Positions 20,816 to 34,028 are shown, numbered from the stretch's first letter. The stretch is 64,000 nucleotides of DNA from Ashinkailepas kermadecensis (GCA_034440615.1 JAOTOM010005180.1:1281001-1345000), one strand, 5' to 3'. The notes: generated by a model not told the origin, from the sequence alone. Made by a program: numbers and translations.

Positions 20816-23800
20816 CCTGGTGTGGGTGCAGGGGGCGGCATGGGGATTCTGGTTAAATTCCAGGTAAAATTGATGTTTTTATGCATATGGACTTTTTAGC
20901 GTAGGGCTGGCGAAGTATCTGCTTACAGTGTTGCCTTATTTCAAATAATTATGAACATGAATGTACCCAGAAACTTTTATGTTTGTCAAGGGCTGGTGTC
21001 GGGCAAAGTTATACCGAAGCCCAAGGACCCCGTCACGAGCATAGGCGAACAATCGTCATTTCTGCACGCGTCCAAGCACCTGCAAGGTTCGGCTGGAACC
21101 TCCACTGATGCCATATTTTAACAAGGGGCGTTTGGCCATTTTCTCCAATTCCTTTTCAACTGGCAAGTTCTTGCGTTACCGGACGCTCCCAATGCTGTAT
21201 TTAAATATCTACCCCTGGCCACCAGTTTTTGTTGGGCGAGGTCAGATCACTTTTGAGGCAACCTTTCTTTGGAAAAATAAAAATAAAATTTGACTTGCTA
21301 TATAATCTCGCTGGATATGCGTCCACAACACCCCCAGGTCGTGATGGCAACGCGCATACAAAATAAATCTAGTGGGATGCAAATAATTTCCACAGGGGCT
21401 TTATGAGGGCAAGAATAAAGTTTCTCACTGGCCAGTAATGGAGTAATTTTACGAAAAAAAATATACTTGGAAGCAACTAAAGGTACAAAAGCTGCATAGT
21501 GACACCGCAAGAGTTTTATGTAACAGAGGAGGTGGAAATTCGCATTGATAATATCCCGTGGTCATGACAAGTGTAGCATGATAAACGCACAATATACATA
21601 CACAGGAACTTTAAATGAGGAAAAAATCAGAGAAAAAAATCGGGCAAACAGTGTGCTGAACACCACACTGAAGGGCCCTGCTTATTATTCGTTCTGAATA
21701 ATTTCCTACACAAACATCAAAAGCGAAAGCCCACATTAACTTGCAGGGAAGACCGACAGAACTCAACTCATTGCGAAAATATTGGTGATTATCCAAATAC
21801 CGCATGAATTAAGCTTATTCATAGCCATCTATCCGTCATATTTACCGGTGTAGCCGGTTTCCTGTGATGGTCTAGGTTGCCTTCCTGCCTGTCACTCCAG
21901 TGGCGAGTATGTGTTATGAGCCCCAGTGATTTCGTTTACTGTTTTTCCTCGTCCAGACCGAAGCTCTCGAGTATAGATTTGTTCGCTCTCGTGTTCTGAC
22001 CAGTGAGTGAGGAAGTGATGGAAATGTGGTGAAGTGAGGGTATCCAGATTGTGTCACCAATCACTGTGGCCAAGGGAGTACGAGAATTGCCAAGATACAT
22101 ACCAAGGGAGAAATAAGAAGAGATAGAGTGTAAGAAAACCAGAGCAGATGCCGGTGAGGCAAAAGCAGTTCTTCACAACACTTCGAAATCGCACTCTGTC
22201 GGTGCAAGCTCAGGGAACTGGCCATGTCCACTTGCCGCCAAAGTGTCGCCTACAGAGTTCAAGTTTCCAGAGGGCCAGCGAGGGCCGAGGAAAATGGCTA
22301 TGGACACGCTTGACGCGCTGGGGACAGCCCGACGTTAATTGGTCGAAGACAGACAGCGGCGAGTGGAAGAACGGCAGTTTGAAGATGATCGCCGAAGATG
22401 AGTGATGAAGTGGTGCAACAAGATCATTCAGCCTATACAGAGATGGAATCATCGTCCGAGCTAGGTGAGCCGTCAGGGCGTCAGGAACCGGGTACACAAT
22501 CTACGTCAACCTCAACCGTTACGAGGATGCGAATGTACGAGTGATACGAATATTTGTCAACACACGGACTTTAAAAACGTAAAGGGGAAAAACCCCCCAA
22601 AAAAAAAGGCAATCTTTTCCATAATTGCTGTTCCACTTGCTGACAGATCATATTTACCATCCTCGTGCTTACACCAGAAAGTGTGTGGGCCGATGCATTC
22701 CTCCATTTAAACTTCATCAATGGTGATACAACTTTGCAAATTCCACGTGGCCGACTCTGGCTGCTCGCCTGCTGCCTACCTGTGTGTCTACGGAACAACC
22801 CAGTCAACATCTCAAGGACTTGGATCAATATCTGGCCTGTCATTATGTAATGACGTGGTTCCACATCAAACAGAACAGTGCATGCGCGGAAGGTTCTCGA
22901 AACATGTTCACCAGCCTGGAGCTCCTGAGGTCCCTTCCCAGTCACGTGCATGAAATTATCAGACCTGTGATACAACGTAGCGGCTACTGGTGCCACCCGG
23001 AGACTGTGCCGCTGAGCATGGTGAGCGACGACGACCCGGGTGTCAGAGCTGAGCCGTGCAGCGCATCGCACGATGTCGCCTGAAACCGCAGGCCGAGGAT
23101 CGGCCCTTACCGACTACCGACTGTAAGCTTTTCGACCCTTCGCAATACCAGCTTTTTCACTGGGTCAAGGAGCTGCTAACAGAGCCACCCTTGACGGCTC
23201 GTCTAAGTGACTGATCTGCGCGGTATTATACAAGCACCTCTACAGATGGAACGCTTCCGGTATACACTCAGGCCGGAGAGCGGGCTGTCTGAGTATTTAA
23301 AGACAAGTCTGACCTGGTGATTGGCGAGGGGAGCGGCGTGGATTTATCCGCACCAGACTCAAACACGGGAAGCTGATGCCCAGTGTGCCCATTAGGAGAT
23401 ACTTCACTTTTGAGTCAGAAAAGAAAAACATATAAAATAACCTAATGACCATAAGTACATCATAGTGCAAAGGATTTATGCCATCCGACAGCAATAGGTG
23501 TATATTTTATGCCAACCGTCATCCATAAAGTTAGGCTTTATGCCATTAAAATGCATTGGGATCAGGTTCGTGTAGTTTATTGTAGATTGCTAAGGGCTTA
23601 TCATTACGCAACATTTGTTCGGTGTGTATGGTCTCCAACACCTATAGATGCAGGTGTTATGCCGTTCAAGAAAATTCGTTAGTTTATTGTAGATGATTGT
23701 ACTGTCCTTAACAAGATACGGCAACCTTCACATCGAATACTCCCTGGTGTAGTGCCAATCATAAAAAGTTGCGTTGTCAGCAAACGTGGTTTTACTTGAT

Positions 23801-24439
23801 CTTAATATATTTCATGTTCCATGTATGGTATGGATATATAAACGCACTTCCAATGGAAAATAATGTTGCTATTTTCCTTCCGGAGCATCCAAATGCAATG
23901 TATTTGCAGAACTTTGTTAGCTTCCATCTCAGTCTATCTAACAATTATCAACTTAACTGATGAGAAAAAGAGATGGCACTAGTGGAGTTTTTTTAAACTA
24001 CATGTGGCTAATCTCTGCGCATTGTGCATAGGCTTAGTGTCAAAATTAAACCGAAAAGCAGTCCTGAAAAAAACGATTTAGGAAAAGAAGGGAGAGGAAT
24101 ACTCTCGCCATTTGGGTGTGGAGCAAGTACTCTGTGTGGTGGCGATATAATACAGCAGGGATATTTTGAAAACTAGCATGACGTGGCATGGGAACATGTT
24201 ATGACACTCAAAAGTATGCTCGGTTTTTGTGTCTCAGTTGGATATGCAAAATGCTGAAGGATGGCACTAATTTACGTTGCGTTTTCTCAGGCAAAATCAG
24301 CAGCGGGTTTCGCGTTACGTTCAGGAGATGGTGGAACTGTACACACCAGTTTCACCAGTTTCCACCAGTTGGAACTGTACACACCACGTTCCACAGTCAT
24401 TCCCGGGTTTCGTGGATGCTCGCTGAAGATATCACTGTC
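20816..24439. other. Long interval without a recognised gene
   Basis: Several ORFs of up to 166 aa overlap on both strands at 22100-23100, but none resembles a family I know. The stretch may be an eroded mobile element or a non-coding island. The remainder is AT-rich. Confidence 0.4.
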
Positions 24440-24790
24440 CTGTTCGGAAAGGCCCTCCAGTGTAACACGGAGCCGCTGCCAGCGCAGCAAGTACTCTTCA
24501 GCTCATTACTTAAGGCTCCTTGGGGACCAGGATCCATTCGGTGAAGTTGCAGATAAATTTGATGCGCCAAAATCTACTGCTTGGGACATTCTTTCTGATT
24601 CTGTTCATGACTTTCTGCTACAGATGTGCAAAAAGGGACAACAACTTCATCGAATGGCCGGAAAATGATGTGACTGCAACGAAAGAGAAAATCACCAACT
24701 TCCCTTGGGTAGTCGGCACTCCTAAAGGTTCCCACATGTCCATCCAAATCCCCCATGAAATTGGGCATCAGTACATAAGCCAAAAATATT
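24440..24790 (+). pseudogene. PIF/Harbinger-like transposase fragment
   Basis: One frame encodes YLRLLGDQDPFGEVADKF followed by PKSTAWDIL, the helix-turn-helix pattern of Harbinger transposases (LRxLATGxSFxxVADxFGxSKST). A frame change then gives NNFIEWP and NFPWVVGTPKGSHMSIQIP, matching the usual FIxWP and GFPxVxGxIDGxHxxIxxP segments with the catalytic DG altered to KG. The frameshift and lost Asp show it is dead. Confidence 0.65.
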
Positions 24791-24929
24791 TTGTATCGAC
24801 CATCCTATTAGCTGTTCGCGATGCAAAGCTCAAATAGGTGCCATTATGGCATTGATAGGAAGTCATTCGGAAAGGATGGACATGTTCTAACTGGACGTAT
24901 CTGACTGCAGCAAATTTGTACACCACATC

Positions 24930-25924
24930 CTCCCAAATAATTTGGTACGATTTGGCGATTCCATGTTCGAACAGATCAAGGCAGTTGCGATGGGCAATCG
25001 ATGCTCGCCACCACTGACTATAGCTTTCGTGCACACATCTGAGACCAGCTTCCTTAGCTCTGTGTGGGACAAGCCAATTATTTATTTTTTAGACATTGAC
25101 GACATCTTCGGAAACTGGAGCATGGTTTGTGTAAACTGATGGATTTTTTTACACTAGAATCGACCAACATCACACAGACGTATCATTTTCGCTGAAACAC
25201 AGTGTGCACTCCAAGTCCATAACTTTCCTTGATACTTCGTTTTCAGTTCAACCGGATGACTCTCATAAAACAGAACTGTGTGTTAAGCCTATAGTATCAC
25301 TTATGCTTCATTATCAGTCAGCTAATCCAAAGAGAACCAAAATGGAGATGAAACGGGCGGCTGGAGTCTCATATCGGACTCAATCTCATGTGAGCGTAGT
25401 CTTTCAAAAATGGTCGATTTTTTAGAACATGGTTACCTTCGACATAGGGTCTAACTAAGGGCCCACAAGGCCCGGGCACGGGTTAATACGGGACTGGGCT
25501 TGAACCTTCAGAACTTCAAAGGAAAACTAAAACAACTACATTAGGCTACCATAAAATGATTAAAATTATGTAAGGCCGTTCAAGAAATTACATGTTCATC
25601 ATGTTTAATCCACTTGAGGGTAGCGTGGGTGAATGGGAAGCCACTAAAATCAGTGCTGTTCAGATCGGCATTGCAGTGACCACCATGTTCCGTAAGCAAA
25701 AACATATGCCACACCTGCATAAATGCCTCGATGGGCGGTGCACAGAGAAAAACGTCATTTACAAAGTGGCATGTAGAATGTGTCCTGATCAGTTTTACAT
25801 TGGAGAAACCAAAAGGTGCATTCGTGATAGATGCAACGAGCATCTTAGGGATGCGCGTCTTCCTAAACCATCGCCACAAACCATTGCCTTAAGCGCTCGA
25901 GAGAGAAAATATCGGCAAATATGA
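24930..25924 (+). pseudogene. Penelope-like retroelement fragment (RT plus GIY-YIG endonuclease)
   Basis: Decayed reading frames in order. FEQIKAVAMGNRCSPPLTIAF corresponds to the RT Q-x-x-G-V-A-M-G-S-P-L-x-P box. IIYFLDIDDIFGNW corresponds to the Y-x-D-D-I-F-x-x-W catalytic box. ITFLDTSF is followed by a KP...LHYQSANPKRTK segment. KNVIYKVACRMCPDQFYIGET then RCIRDRCNEH is a GIY-YIG nuclease module. This order of domains is typical of Penelope-like elements. Stops and frameshifts separate the pieces, so no intact protein remains. Confidence 0.72.
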
Positions 25925-26491
25925 TGTTCTTGACCTATGTTAACCCTTAATACCCCCATCCATAAAAATATATTAGAAGTCATTTTTTGTCGATGACTCA
26001 AAATAGCTTTTGAATGACCAGCAACCCATGTGAGCAAGTTAAATTAGCTATAAATAAGCGTAGCACACAGAATAGCACATGTTTGAGTCACTATGCATGA
26101 CTCATGAACTGTGAACATCCGCAATGTCTACGAGAAAAGACTGGATGCGTTCTCTGTTTCCTCAGTTTCGTGACCTAACATAATCAGGGTTATTTATAAA
26201 ACTAAACAAAACAAAGTGGTGTAAAGATAACCCATTCATTAGGCTAAAAATGAACTGCGGAGCGGTTAAGAATATATTTCCAAGGGCGTTGCCAATCCAA
26301 TGGTGAGGATTAACGGCTGTTAATGTCATGTCGGAATACTTAAGTGGCATCGATTTGCCGTTCCGCTATCCATTTCAGTCCTCGAATGGTCAATGTACAG
26401 AAAGCTTTTTACGATGCCACAATTTATCAGACAGGAAATTTATAGTGACCCAATTCTGGGTTACGACTGTGAACCAACGAGGGCAGGCCAT
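25925..26491. other. Non-coding interval
   Basis: No gene or named repeat seen. Confidence 0.45.
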
Positions 26492-26845
26492 GGATGCGTT
26501 ACGGCTGCCAACCGACGGCGTTACGGCTGCGAACCGGCAGCGTTACGGCTGCGAACCGACAGCGTTACGGCTGCCAACCGACGGCGTTACGGTTGCGAAC
26601 CGGCAGCGTTACGGCTGCGAACCGACGGCGTTACGGCTGCGAACCGGCAGCGTTAGAGCTGCGAATCTTTGGCGTTACGGCTGCGAACCTACGGCGTTAC
26701 GGCTGCGAACCGACGGCGTTACGGCTGCGAACTGACAGCGTTACGGCTGCAAACCGACAGCGTTACGGCTGCGAACCTACGGCGTTACGGCTGCGAACCG
26801 ACGGCCTTGCTGCTGCGAACCTTTAGCGTTACGGCTGCGAATCGA
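26492..26845 (+). repeat. 22-bp minisatellite, open in three frames
   Basis: About 16 copies of a unit beginning GCGTTACGGCTGCGAACCGA plus two bases, with C/G and A/G alternation at fixed positions. All three plus frames are open because the unit length cycles the frame. No splice or start context supports translation. Confidence 0.9.
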
Positions 26846-27926
26846 CGTGAAGGCGAATTCAAGAGAATGAGGAGGCCCAGTATTTCCCGCAAATTATCGT
26901 GTTCTCTGCACATACGTGACTAGGCTGGGGAACATTTCTGCAGCCACCTGCGGTCTATTTGCCATGATGAGGTGTGTCGGCGGTGGCCGGGGGTCGAAAT
27001 CGGTGGTGTCGACGTTGTGGGAACTCGTTACGTCGCCGACTCGGCTCGATTAAGTGACATCATAATTCACACAATATCGCAGGCTCCAGTCCACCTCCTG
27101 TGAGCAATGCATAATTATTCTGACGTCATAATTTATGGAACTAGATATACATGTATACATGTAGGACGGTTTGCATACAAATAGGCAAACCGTCCTAAAA
27201 TACCAACACTCGGGATTCCCGGACATTGGCATGGCATGAACAAAATTACACTCTGTCACATTGAGATGACTGAAGAGCGGCCACGGTCACTGCCAGTATG
27301 CTGGCGTGGCAGATGGAGTCAGCTGTGTAGTGCCCTTCGTAGGACGGTTCAGCATCTGCCGAGCTGTGGCTGGTGTCTGACGCTGTCAGGTGGAGTTAAT
27401 TGTGTAGCTCCTCCTGCGATAACGTGAGCAGCAAACGACATCCAGCTATAGCTGAAGTCAACTCTTCTAGAGCAAGACCTTGTTCAGGGATTTTGTGGAA
27501 TCTACGGCCGCCGTGGTCAGGTGAAGTCCCAACTCGAAGGACTACGTCATGCAGATTGTGCTGCTTCAGCACAGTCCCACCTTCCCATAAGTGGAAGTCT
27601 GGCTCGTGTCAGTGTGAAACACCTTCGCCGAGGAAGGCCATCCTCTGAATACCAATAACGCATTCAGAAGAAACATACCGATATAATGCAAATTTGACGA
27701 ATTTCGACAATCCATCCCCACTGTAATTTGTGTGCGCGCACTAAATTTGACGAAGTCGCTCTCCCCAGATAGCAGTGGCAAGACAATTGAGTTTATCACG
27801 ACGGATGTCCTTGGCAAGAGGTTCGCACCGCACCAGTTCTCTAATGCTGTTGTATTAGCCGCATTCACAGCCGTACTCGCCGACATCATCGCTCAAAGTT
27901 AAACCCAATCATAATTGACACGGGCT
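26846..27926. other. Non-coding interval
   Basis: No gene recognised. An inverted pair CAAACCGTCCTA near 27165-27198 forms a small hairpin. Confidence 0.4.
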
Positions 27927-28012
27927 CGCATGCTCTAGTCCATGTTATATCCGGGCTCGCATGCCCTAGTCCATGTTATATCTGGGCTCGCACGCCCTAG
28001 TCCATGTTCTAT
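27927..28012. repeat. Three copies of a ~30-bp repeat
   Basis: Copies of GGGCTCGCATGCCCTAGTCC followed by ATGTTATATC. Later copies differ at single bases. Confidence 0.8.
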
Positions 28013-30243
28013 CAGCAATATGCAATATTTCGGAACGCATTATGAATGAAATCAGATTTGTGCATCAAAGCACATACAAACTAAAATAGCAATGCTCCGG
28101 ATCAAGGACACTGGTTCTTTTGGAAGGAATTGAGTGGCAAGCATGATAGGCAGATGATAGGCAGATGATAAGTATACTATGATAAGCAGGACCTCCCTGA
28201 CTCTACTACTATGATAAGCAGACTCCTATAAATCAAGCCTTGCCCTGAAACTACTTATATGTAAACTTCTTTTTTCCCTCACCAACATTAGGACCAACAT
28301 CAGCAAGCAGTGCGAGGGGTGAAGGGACCCCTGTCTAAGATCATTGTCATGTGATACAATTTCACGACGTTCGTACGGGGGCAACGTAAATCCTTAGTCA
28401 TCAAGAGAGTGGCAAGGGACACCCCTGCCTCCCCTCCCTTGTCAAGCCTGTGGATGATGCAAGATGATAATGCAAGGTGATCGGTGATAAGCAAGCGGCG
28501 AAGCAAGGAATTTCTCGGTAGGATTGCGCGCGCGGAAACGAAGCCGAAAATTAGGATCGGCAGATGGCACAAGATGTTATTTCATTATTTTCTTTATTCA
28601 TCAACTTTGCTTTCTTGCCCATACGCACCAAACTTCATATTGCCATTATTAAATTCTGACCAATATTCGCTTATAAAATATTGTTATTGAATTCTGGCTA
28701 ATATATACTGACGAACTCGCGTTACGTTTCTGCAGCACCCACTGACCGTACGTGATACTCTGTTACTCAACCACGCCCGACGATATTCCTTTTTTCCTCA
28801 CTCCATTCGACCCTGCCTACTTGCTCCTGATATTGTTGGGCCACCATGCTGTCTATCTCTCGTAGTTGTATAAACAATGAACATGTCTTACTTCATCTAG
28901 CTGCGTGCGATAAGACTATGTTGTACACAAATACCCATTATCCTTAGATGGTGCCCTGCCGACAACAGTACGGTGCCAGATCCTGTGCTCGCAGCGTGGA
29001 AGTCCTTTGGTTCATTTCCTGCCCTCGTTCGTCCAGCGCCATCAGTGGCGCCTATCCCGGTGAAGGAGGAACATAAAACAGTGAAGTGAAGGAGGAACAC
29101 CAAGGAAGAAGCAGGGCGAACAGAGCAGATTAGACAAGATTAGACACCGGTTAATCACATTGGCCAATTCATATCTCAATTGCACAGATAATGATAATAT
29201 GGGTAAATGAGTCATGCAGTGTAAGATCGGCTGAAAACACTCCTGTAGTAAATAGTTAGCACGTGATAGGACATGTATTCGCACATTAAGACTGCAGGAA
29301 GTCACCTGGAGTGAACATCGTGTTCAGAATACTCACCTTCTGCTTCGGTGATTTGGTATTGACAACCTGGACTGTGTTATCAGGTTGTACTCGCCAGTCA
29401 TTTTGTCCCATGTTGGCTTGTATCTGAAAGCAAGCCGATCACACTGTCACTATACTAGTGGCAACGGACAGGGCTTTGTCGAATTAATATCTTTAGTGCC
29501 CAACATGAATCGGATTATCCGTTCAAGTTTTGGACTGGCTCTGAATTGCACTATAATTGTTAATATTATGACAATAATTTCAGTTTCCGATAGATCTTCG
29601 CATTGATCTGATGCTCATGCAGACCCTTCTGGGAGCTAATTTCATTCTTAGGCTCACTATTAGCTTCATGTTGAAAAATGCAATCGAAGCTAGGGAAGCT
29701 TCACGGCTAAGCATCTTTACTTGTTCTAATATATTGGATTTGGATTAGAACTTGGTCTGGTAGTTTGTTTTGGCGAGTTCAGTCATCCAAATGGCAAATC
29801 AAGGTGGCTGCAAGCGTGTTTTATTGATCTGTAATATGAATATAGCTCAACCATGCACGACAAATTGCAATGCACAACAAATTGCGCACTCGATTTCACA
29901 CGTCTGAGCCATCCTATGTCAAAAAGATTTCAGCACAACCTAGCATCGCTTGCTATCTGGGGTAGGTTTCATTTTATGATTGTTGTCATAATCGAGGCCT
30001 ACCGAGCCAGACTGAACAATAGAGTCAGCTGCTGGGGTGTCGCTTAGGTGTGGGGGTGGGGCGATTGGGATCGATATCAGTTCTCTTTTTGCGCTCGCGC
30101 CAATTTAGCCCGTTACAGTGCAGCATTTTTGTGACAATAATGAAATAGCCTTCGTGAAAGCGACTTCGAAATTGAACACCAATCTCCGAGTTTGCTTCAG
30201 ACAAATTCAACGCACGTGCTGTCACGCCAGCCAAGCTACCGTG
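28013..30243. other. Long interval without a recognised gene
   Basis: AT-rich non-coding sequence with scattered short ORFs and no identifiable domain. Confidence 0.45.
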
Positions 30244-30525
30244 GGAGGAATCTGATACGTGAGCATAAATACAGTTGTGTTATATATATATAGCTGCCTT
30301 CGATGAAATATATTTGATATGGGATTTGACATGTCAACATACATACAGCTGTGGTATATAGAGCTGCGTTCAATGAAAGCTATTTGATATGGGATTTGAA
30401 ATGTCAACATACATTCAGCTGTGGTATATAGAGCTGCGTTCATTGACAGCTATTTGATATGGGATTTGATATGTCAACATACATACAGCTGTGGTATATA
30501 GAGCTGCGTTCAATGAAAGCTATTC
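30244..30525. repeat. 70-bp tandem repeat, four copies
   Basis: TTGATATGGGATTTG recurs at about 30314, 30384 and 30454 with a diverged leading copy. The unit includes CATACAGCTGTGGTATATAG. Confidence 0.85.
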
Positions 30526-30660
30526 TTTTGTCATTACAACTATACGCTGGTCCTGAAAGGTTACAAAAATCTGAGGACTAGAAGTTTCGACTTCAATTGG
30601 GAGTACGCGGTACAAGGAATAAATAACCCTAGCCGACATTGCAAAGAGCATTGATATCAA

Positions 30661-30663
<3 letters not shown>

Positions 30664-30745
<82 letters not shown>
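30664..30745. repeat. (TA)n microsatellite
   Basis: About 40 TA dinucleotides. Confidence 0.97.
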
Positions 30746-30755
<10 letters not shown>

Positions 30756-31170
30756 TGTAACATATCTTGAGGTATTCACCAGTGTATCAAAACAAGGTTT
30801 CCAAAGCCAGGGATATGGTCCTATATCAGTCATAAGAAGTAAAACCATCCGGTCAAAAGTCGCCCTGGGTAAATTGGGTGAATGCAATATTAAGTGCAAG
30901 TGAAGAAATGCAAAATAGACCAAGTGTTTAAAGTATTTGTCCATGGATATTTGTATTCTTTACGAGGTGCAAGTGCTAAACAGTGGCGTGATGAAGTTTA
31001 TCACGCCTTCCACCTTGTTGTTACCCCGTGCATGTTGACATTGTAACTGGCATTTGAGCAGCAAACGCGCCCTGTCGCCAGACCAGATGCTGAATGCCAT
31101 GAAATGCAGGGAAGACCTCCACCTCCCGCTCCTCAAACACCGGCCGCCGGCAGCACAGGAGACAAGTCAC

Positions 31171-31320
31171 CCACACACTGCCGTGGCATCGGCCTAGCCG
31201 TCCTCGCAGTGCGTCTCTGACACGGCCGGCAGTGCGGCGCCCGTGACGCCCGTGTGGCGGGCGAGATCCGACGTTTGGTGTCTGGCACCGGCCGACCGTC
31301 GGTCATGTTCGTGTCAGTCA
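31171..31320 (-). CDS. Candidate exon beside the ~103-bp array, unrecognised
   Basis: Minus-strand acceptor GTCTGTGTGTCTGTCACCAG before 31320 and donor GTGTGG/GTGACT after 31171 enclose one open frame of 49 codons (TDTNMTDGRPVPDTKRR and onward, Arg/Pro-rich). It is GC-rich. The opposite strand is also open between an acceptor (CCTCGCAG) and a donor (CACTG/GTGACA), so the orientation is uncertain. No family resemblance. Confidence 0.25.
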
Positions 31321-31325
31321 CTGGT

Positions 31326-32155
31326 GACAGACACACAGACACGGCCGGCCGGGCCCATTCAACGGCGATTTGTCACGACGATGTTTCGGGAAGTGTGCGG
31401 TGTCAGCCCCCCCCCCCCTCCTTCGTCCCGACAGACACACAGACACGGCCGGCCGGGCCCATTCAACGGCGATTTGTCACGACGATGTTTCGGGAAGTGT
31501 GCGGTGTCAGCCCCTCCCCCTCCTTCGTCCCGACAGACACACAGACACGGCCGGCCGGGCCCATTCAACGGCGATTTGTCACGACGATGTTTCGGGAAAT
31601 GTGCGGTGTCAGCCCCCCCCCCCCCCTCCTTCGTCCCGACAGACACACAGACACGGCCGGCCGGGCCCATTCAACGGCGATTTGTCACGACGATGTTTCG
31701 GGAAGTGTGCGGTGTCAGCCCCCCCCCCTCCTTCGTCCCGACAGACACACAGACACGGCCGGCCGGGCCCATTCAACGGCGATTTGTCACGACGATGTTT
31801 CGGGAAGTGTGCGGTGTCAGCCCCCCCCCTCCTTCGTCCCGACAGACACACAGACACGGCCGGCCGGGCCCATTCAACGGCGATTTGTCACGACGATGTT
31901 TCGGGAAGTGTGCGGTGTCAGCCCCTCCCCCTCCTTCGTCCCGACAGACACACAGACACGGCCGGCCGGGCCCATTCAACGGCGATTTGTCACGACGATG
32001 TTTCGGGAAATGTGCGGTGTCAGCCCCCCCCTCCCCTCCTTCGTCCCGACAGACACACAGACACGGCCGGCCGGGCCCATTCAACGGCGATTTACCACGA
32101 CGATGTTTCGGGAAGTGTGCGGTGTCAGCCCCCCCCTCCCCCTCCTTCGTCCCCT
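31326..32155. repeat. ~103-bp tandem array with variable poly-C
   Basis: Eight near-identical units start at 31326, 31430, 31532, 31638, 31740, 31841, 31943 and 32048. Length varies by 101-106 bp through a C-run of 4-14 bases. Each unit carries GACACGGCCGGCCGGGCCC and, on the plus strand, a C/T tract ending CCGACAG that looks like a 3' splice site. Long ORFs in several frames on both strands are by-products. Confidence 0.95.
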
Positions 32156-32910
32156 CCTGTCCCATCCCGAGGCCGATCGTCAGACAGTCAGAGAGATGGG
32201 TCTTCAGTTTGTCCCGTGCGTGACCGGGGAAATTTGGTTGCGCAATTTTACTTGCCATACGGCCTGTAAGGAACCGTGCATCGTTGAAATGGATCCTCAT
32301 ATATTATATCGCTACCTGGTAGTGTACTGTGAGAATGTTGAGGTTTGATCATGTTTCTGTCAGGGGCATTAGCTTTATAATAACAATAGTATTAATGATG
32401 TTGTTGGTTATGATGAAAAGAAGCAATAGCATGTGCTACAATTATTTTCGCGGAATGATTGTTGTTACGAGTGTTGTGATTGTGCTGTTTATTATGACTA
32501 TCCATATTTTGTATTATTAGTAGTAGCATTGTTCAAATCATTATTATTAGGAACATTATTGGAAGAATAGCAAACAATATTTTCGTAGGTATTATTATGA
32601 TGATGACGATTATTATTATTATTAGTAATACCATTACCATCACGAGAAATAATATTATTGCTGTTACTTTCGTTCATCGTACTATTATTATTAGTGGTAG
32701 TAGTGTCACCTTCGCTCGTTGCCATGCAATTCTTCTCACGAAATGTGACTAGCTCTTTATGTCAACCCCCTCCCGGGCACGCATTTTGTCACCTTTCCCA
32801 GCACAGGAGATTGTTGCGATTCCATTACCGCTTCCAATCCTGGATTGCCAGCAACATGAAATAATAGCCTCTCCTTAAAGAAGAGACAGTGACGTGTTAC
32901 TAGCGTCTTC
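32156..32910. other. Non-coding interval with ATT/TGT-rich stretch
   Basis: A trinucleotide-like AT-rich region runs from 32380 to 32700. No gene. Confidence 0.5.
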
Positions 32911-32919
32911 TATTGTCAG

Positions 32920-32981
32920 TTAGTTAGTTATTAGGGCTTTAGGGCGCATCGACTACATCGGTCATGTAGCGCCCAGTCTTA
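32920..32981 (-). mobile_element. 5'-truncated SINE tail
   Basis: Contains TTAGTTAGTTATTAGGGCTT (tail, reversed) and GCGCATCGACTACATCGG body. It is flanked by the duplication TATTGTCAG at 32911-32919 and 32982-32990. Confidence 0.7.
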
Positions 32982-32990
32982 TATTGTCAG

Positions 32991-33652
32991 AAATTATGAT
33001 CTAGCCATGCCTCCGACAGCCTGGCTATGACTTTCCGTTAGTCCATCATAGCTGTCAAAACACACTTTGCTAAAATGCAAATACAGGGATGTTACTCATC
33101 ATGAAGAAACCGTGCACAGAGGCCACTTTTCGATAGATCCGGATTCGCTTGCACCAAGAGCGAATATCGCTTCACTGAGGTCTCGTGAACCTACCGTTCA
33201 ATTATCCCGCAATGATAGTAGCTATCATGAAAGTAGACTATGGCATCATGGCCTTCATATCATGAACACGGAAATTACGCATACTTTAAATTTAAGTGGT
33301 TTTAGAGGACCTGACGAGACCAAGGATACCACTCGTTTGCGCGGGAGCCAATGCCAAACTTCCCGTCGTATTTCCAGGGCTTGTCGAGAGTTGTGATGCA
33401 GTTTAATGTGTTTTCACGCCCGGTCCTGGATGTAGGTTCTTATTCTTCGTTCCACGCAAGGCCAAGATCATCCACTATCAACATCAGATTACCGCCAGGA
33501 ACCGAGCGGATCGCCCGCCAGTACAGCGTCGTGACGCGGGCCAACCTCCTGCGCCTCGCATCACCCCGCCGCGCCGGTGCGATCGTGCCAGAGGTCGCCG
33601 ACGTCAATGCAGCCATCCGGACGGTCAGGTCGGCAGAGATCGCCGACCGGTC
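32991..33652. other. Interval without confirmed gene; GC-rich 3' part
   Basis: GC content rises from 33480 toward the adjoining 24-bp array. A plus-strand open frame at 33351-33650 is followed without break by the repeat. I see no domain. Confidence 0.35.
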
Positions 33653-34028
33653 AGCAATGGTCCCTCACCTGTGTCCTGCAATGGTCACTCACCTGTGTCC
33701 TACAATGGTCCCTCACATGTGTCCCGTAATGGTCTCTCACATGTGGCATACAATGGTCCCTCATATGTGTCCTGCAATGGTCACTCACCTGTGTCCTGCA
33801 ATGGTCATTCACCTGTGTCCTGCAATGGTCCCTCACACGTGTCATGCAATGGTCACTCACCTGCGCCCTACAATGGTCCTTCACCTGTGTCCTGCAATGG
33901 TCCCTCATATGTGTCCTGCAATGGCCCCTCACATGTGTCCTGCAATGGCCCCTCACATGTGTCCTACAATGGTCCCTTGCCCGTGTCCTGCAATGGTTCT
34001 TCACCTGTGTCCTGCGATGGTCCCTCAC
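33653..34028 (-). repeat. 24-bp minisatellite copying a splice donor
   Basis: About 16 copies. On the minus strand the unit reads GGACACAG/GTGAGGGACC followed by ATTG or TTTG. The first copy is continuous with the end of the candidate exon 34029-34276 (CAGGACACAG/GTGAGG). Many copies keep AG/GTGAGG, while others read ACAT/GTGAGG. The 24-bp unit preserves frame, so open frames run through it on both strands. Confidence 0.88.

Noticed and set aside
22571..23083. Overlapping ORFs of 100-166 aa on both strands
   Set aside because: No motif I can name; could be an eroded element, but unsupported.
26328..26923. Repeat ORFs or a CRISPR-like array
   Set aside because: Units are directly tandem with no unique spacers, and the context is animal. 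It is a minisatellite.
31243..32348. ORFs of up to 364 aa rich in PPPP and TDTQTRPAG
   Set aside because: Products of the ~103-bp array; both strands are open.
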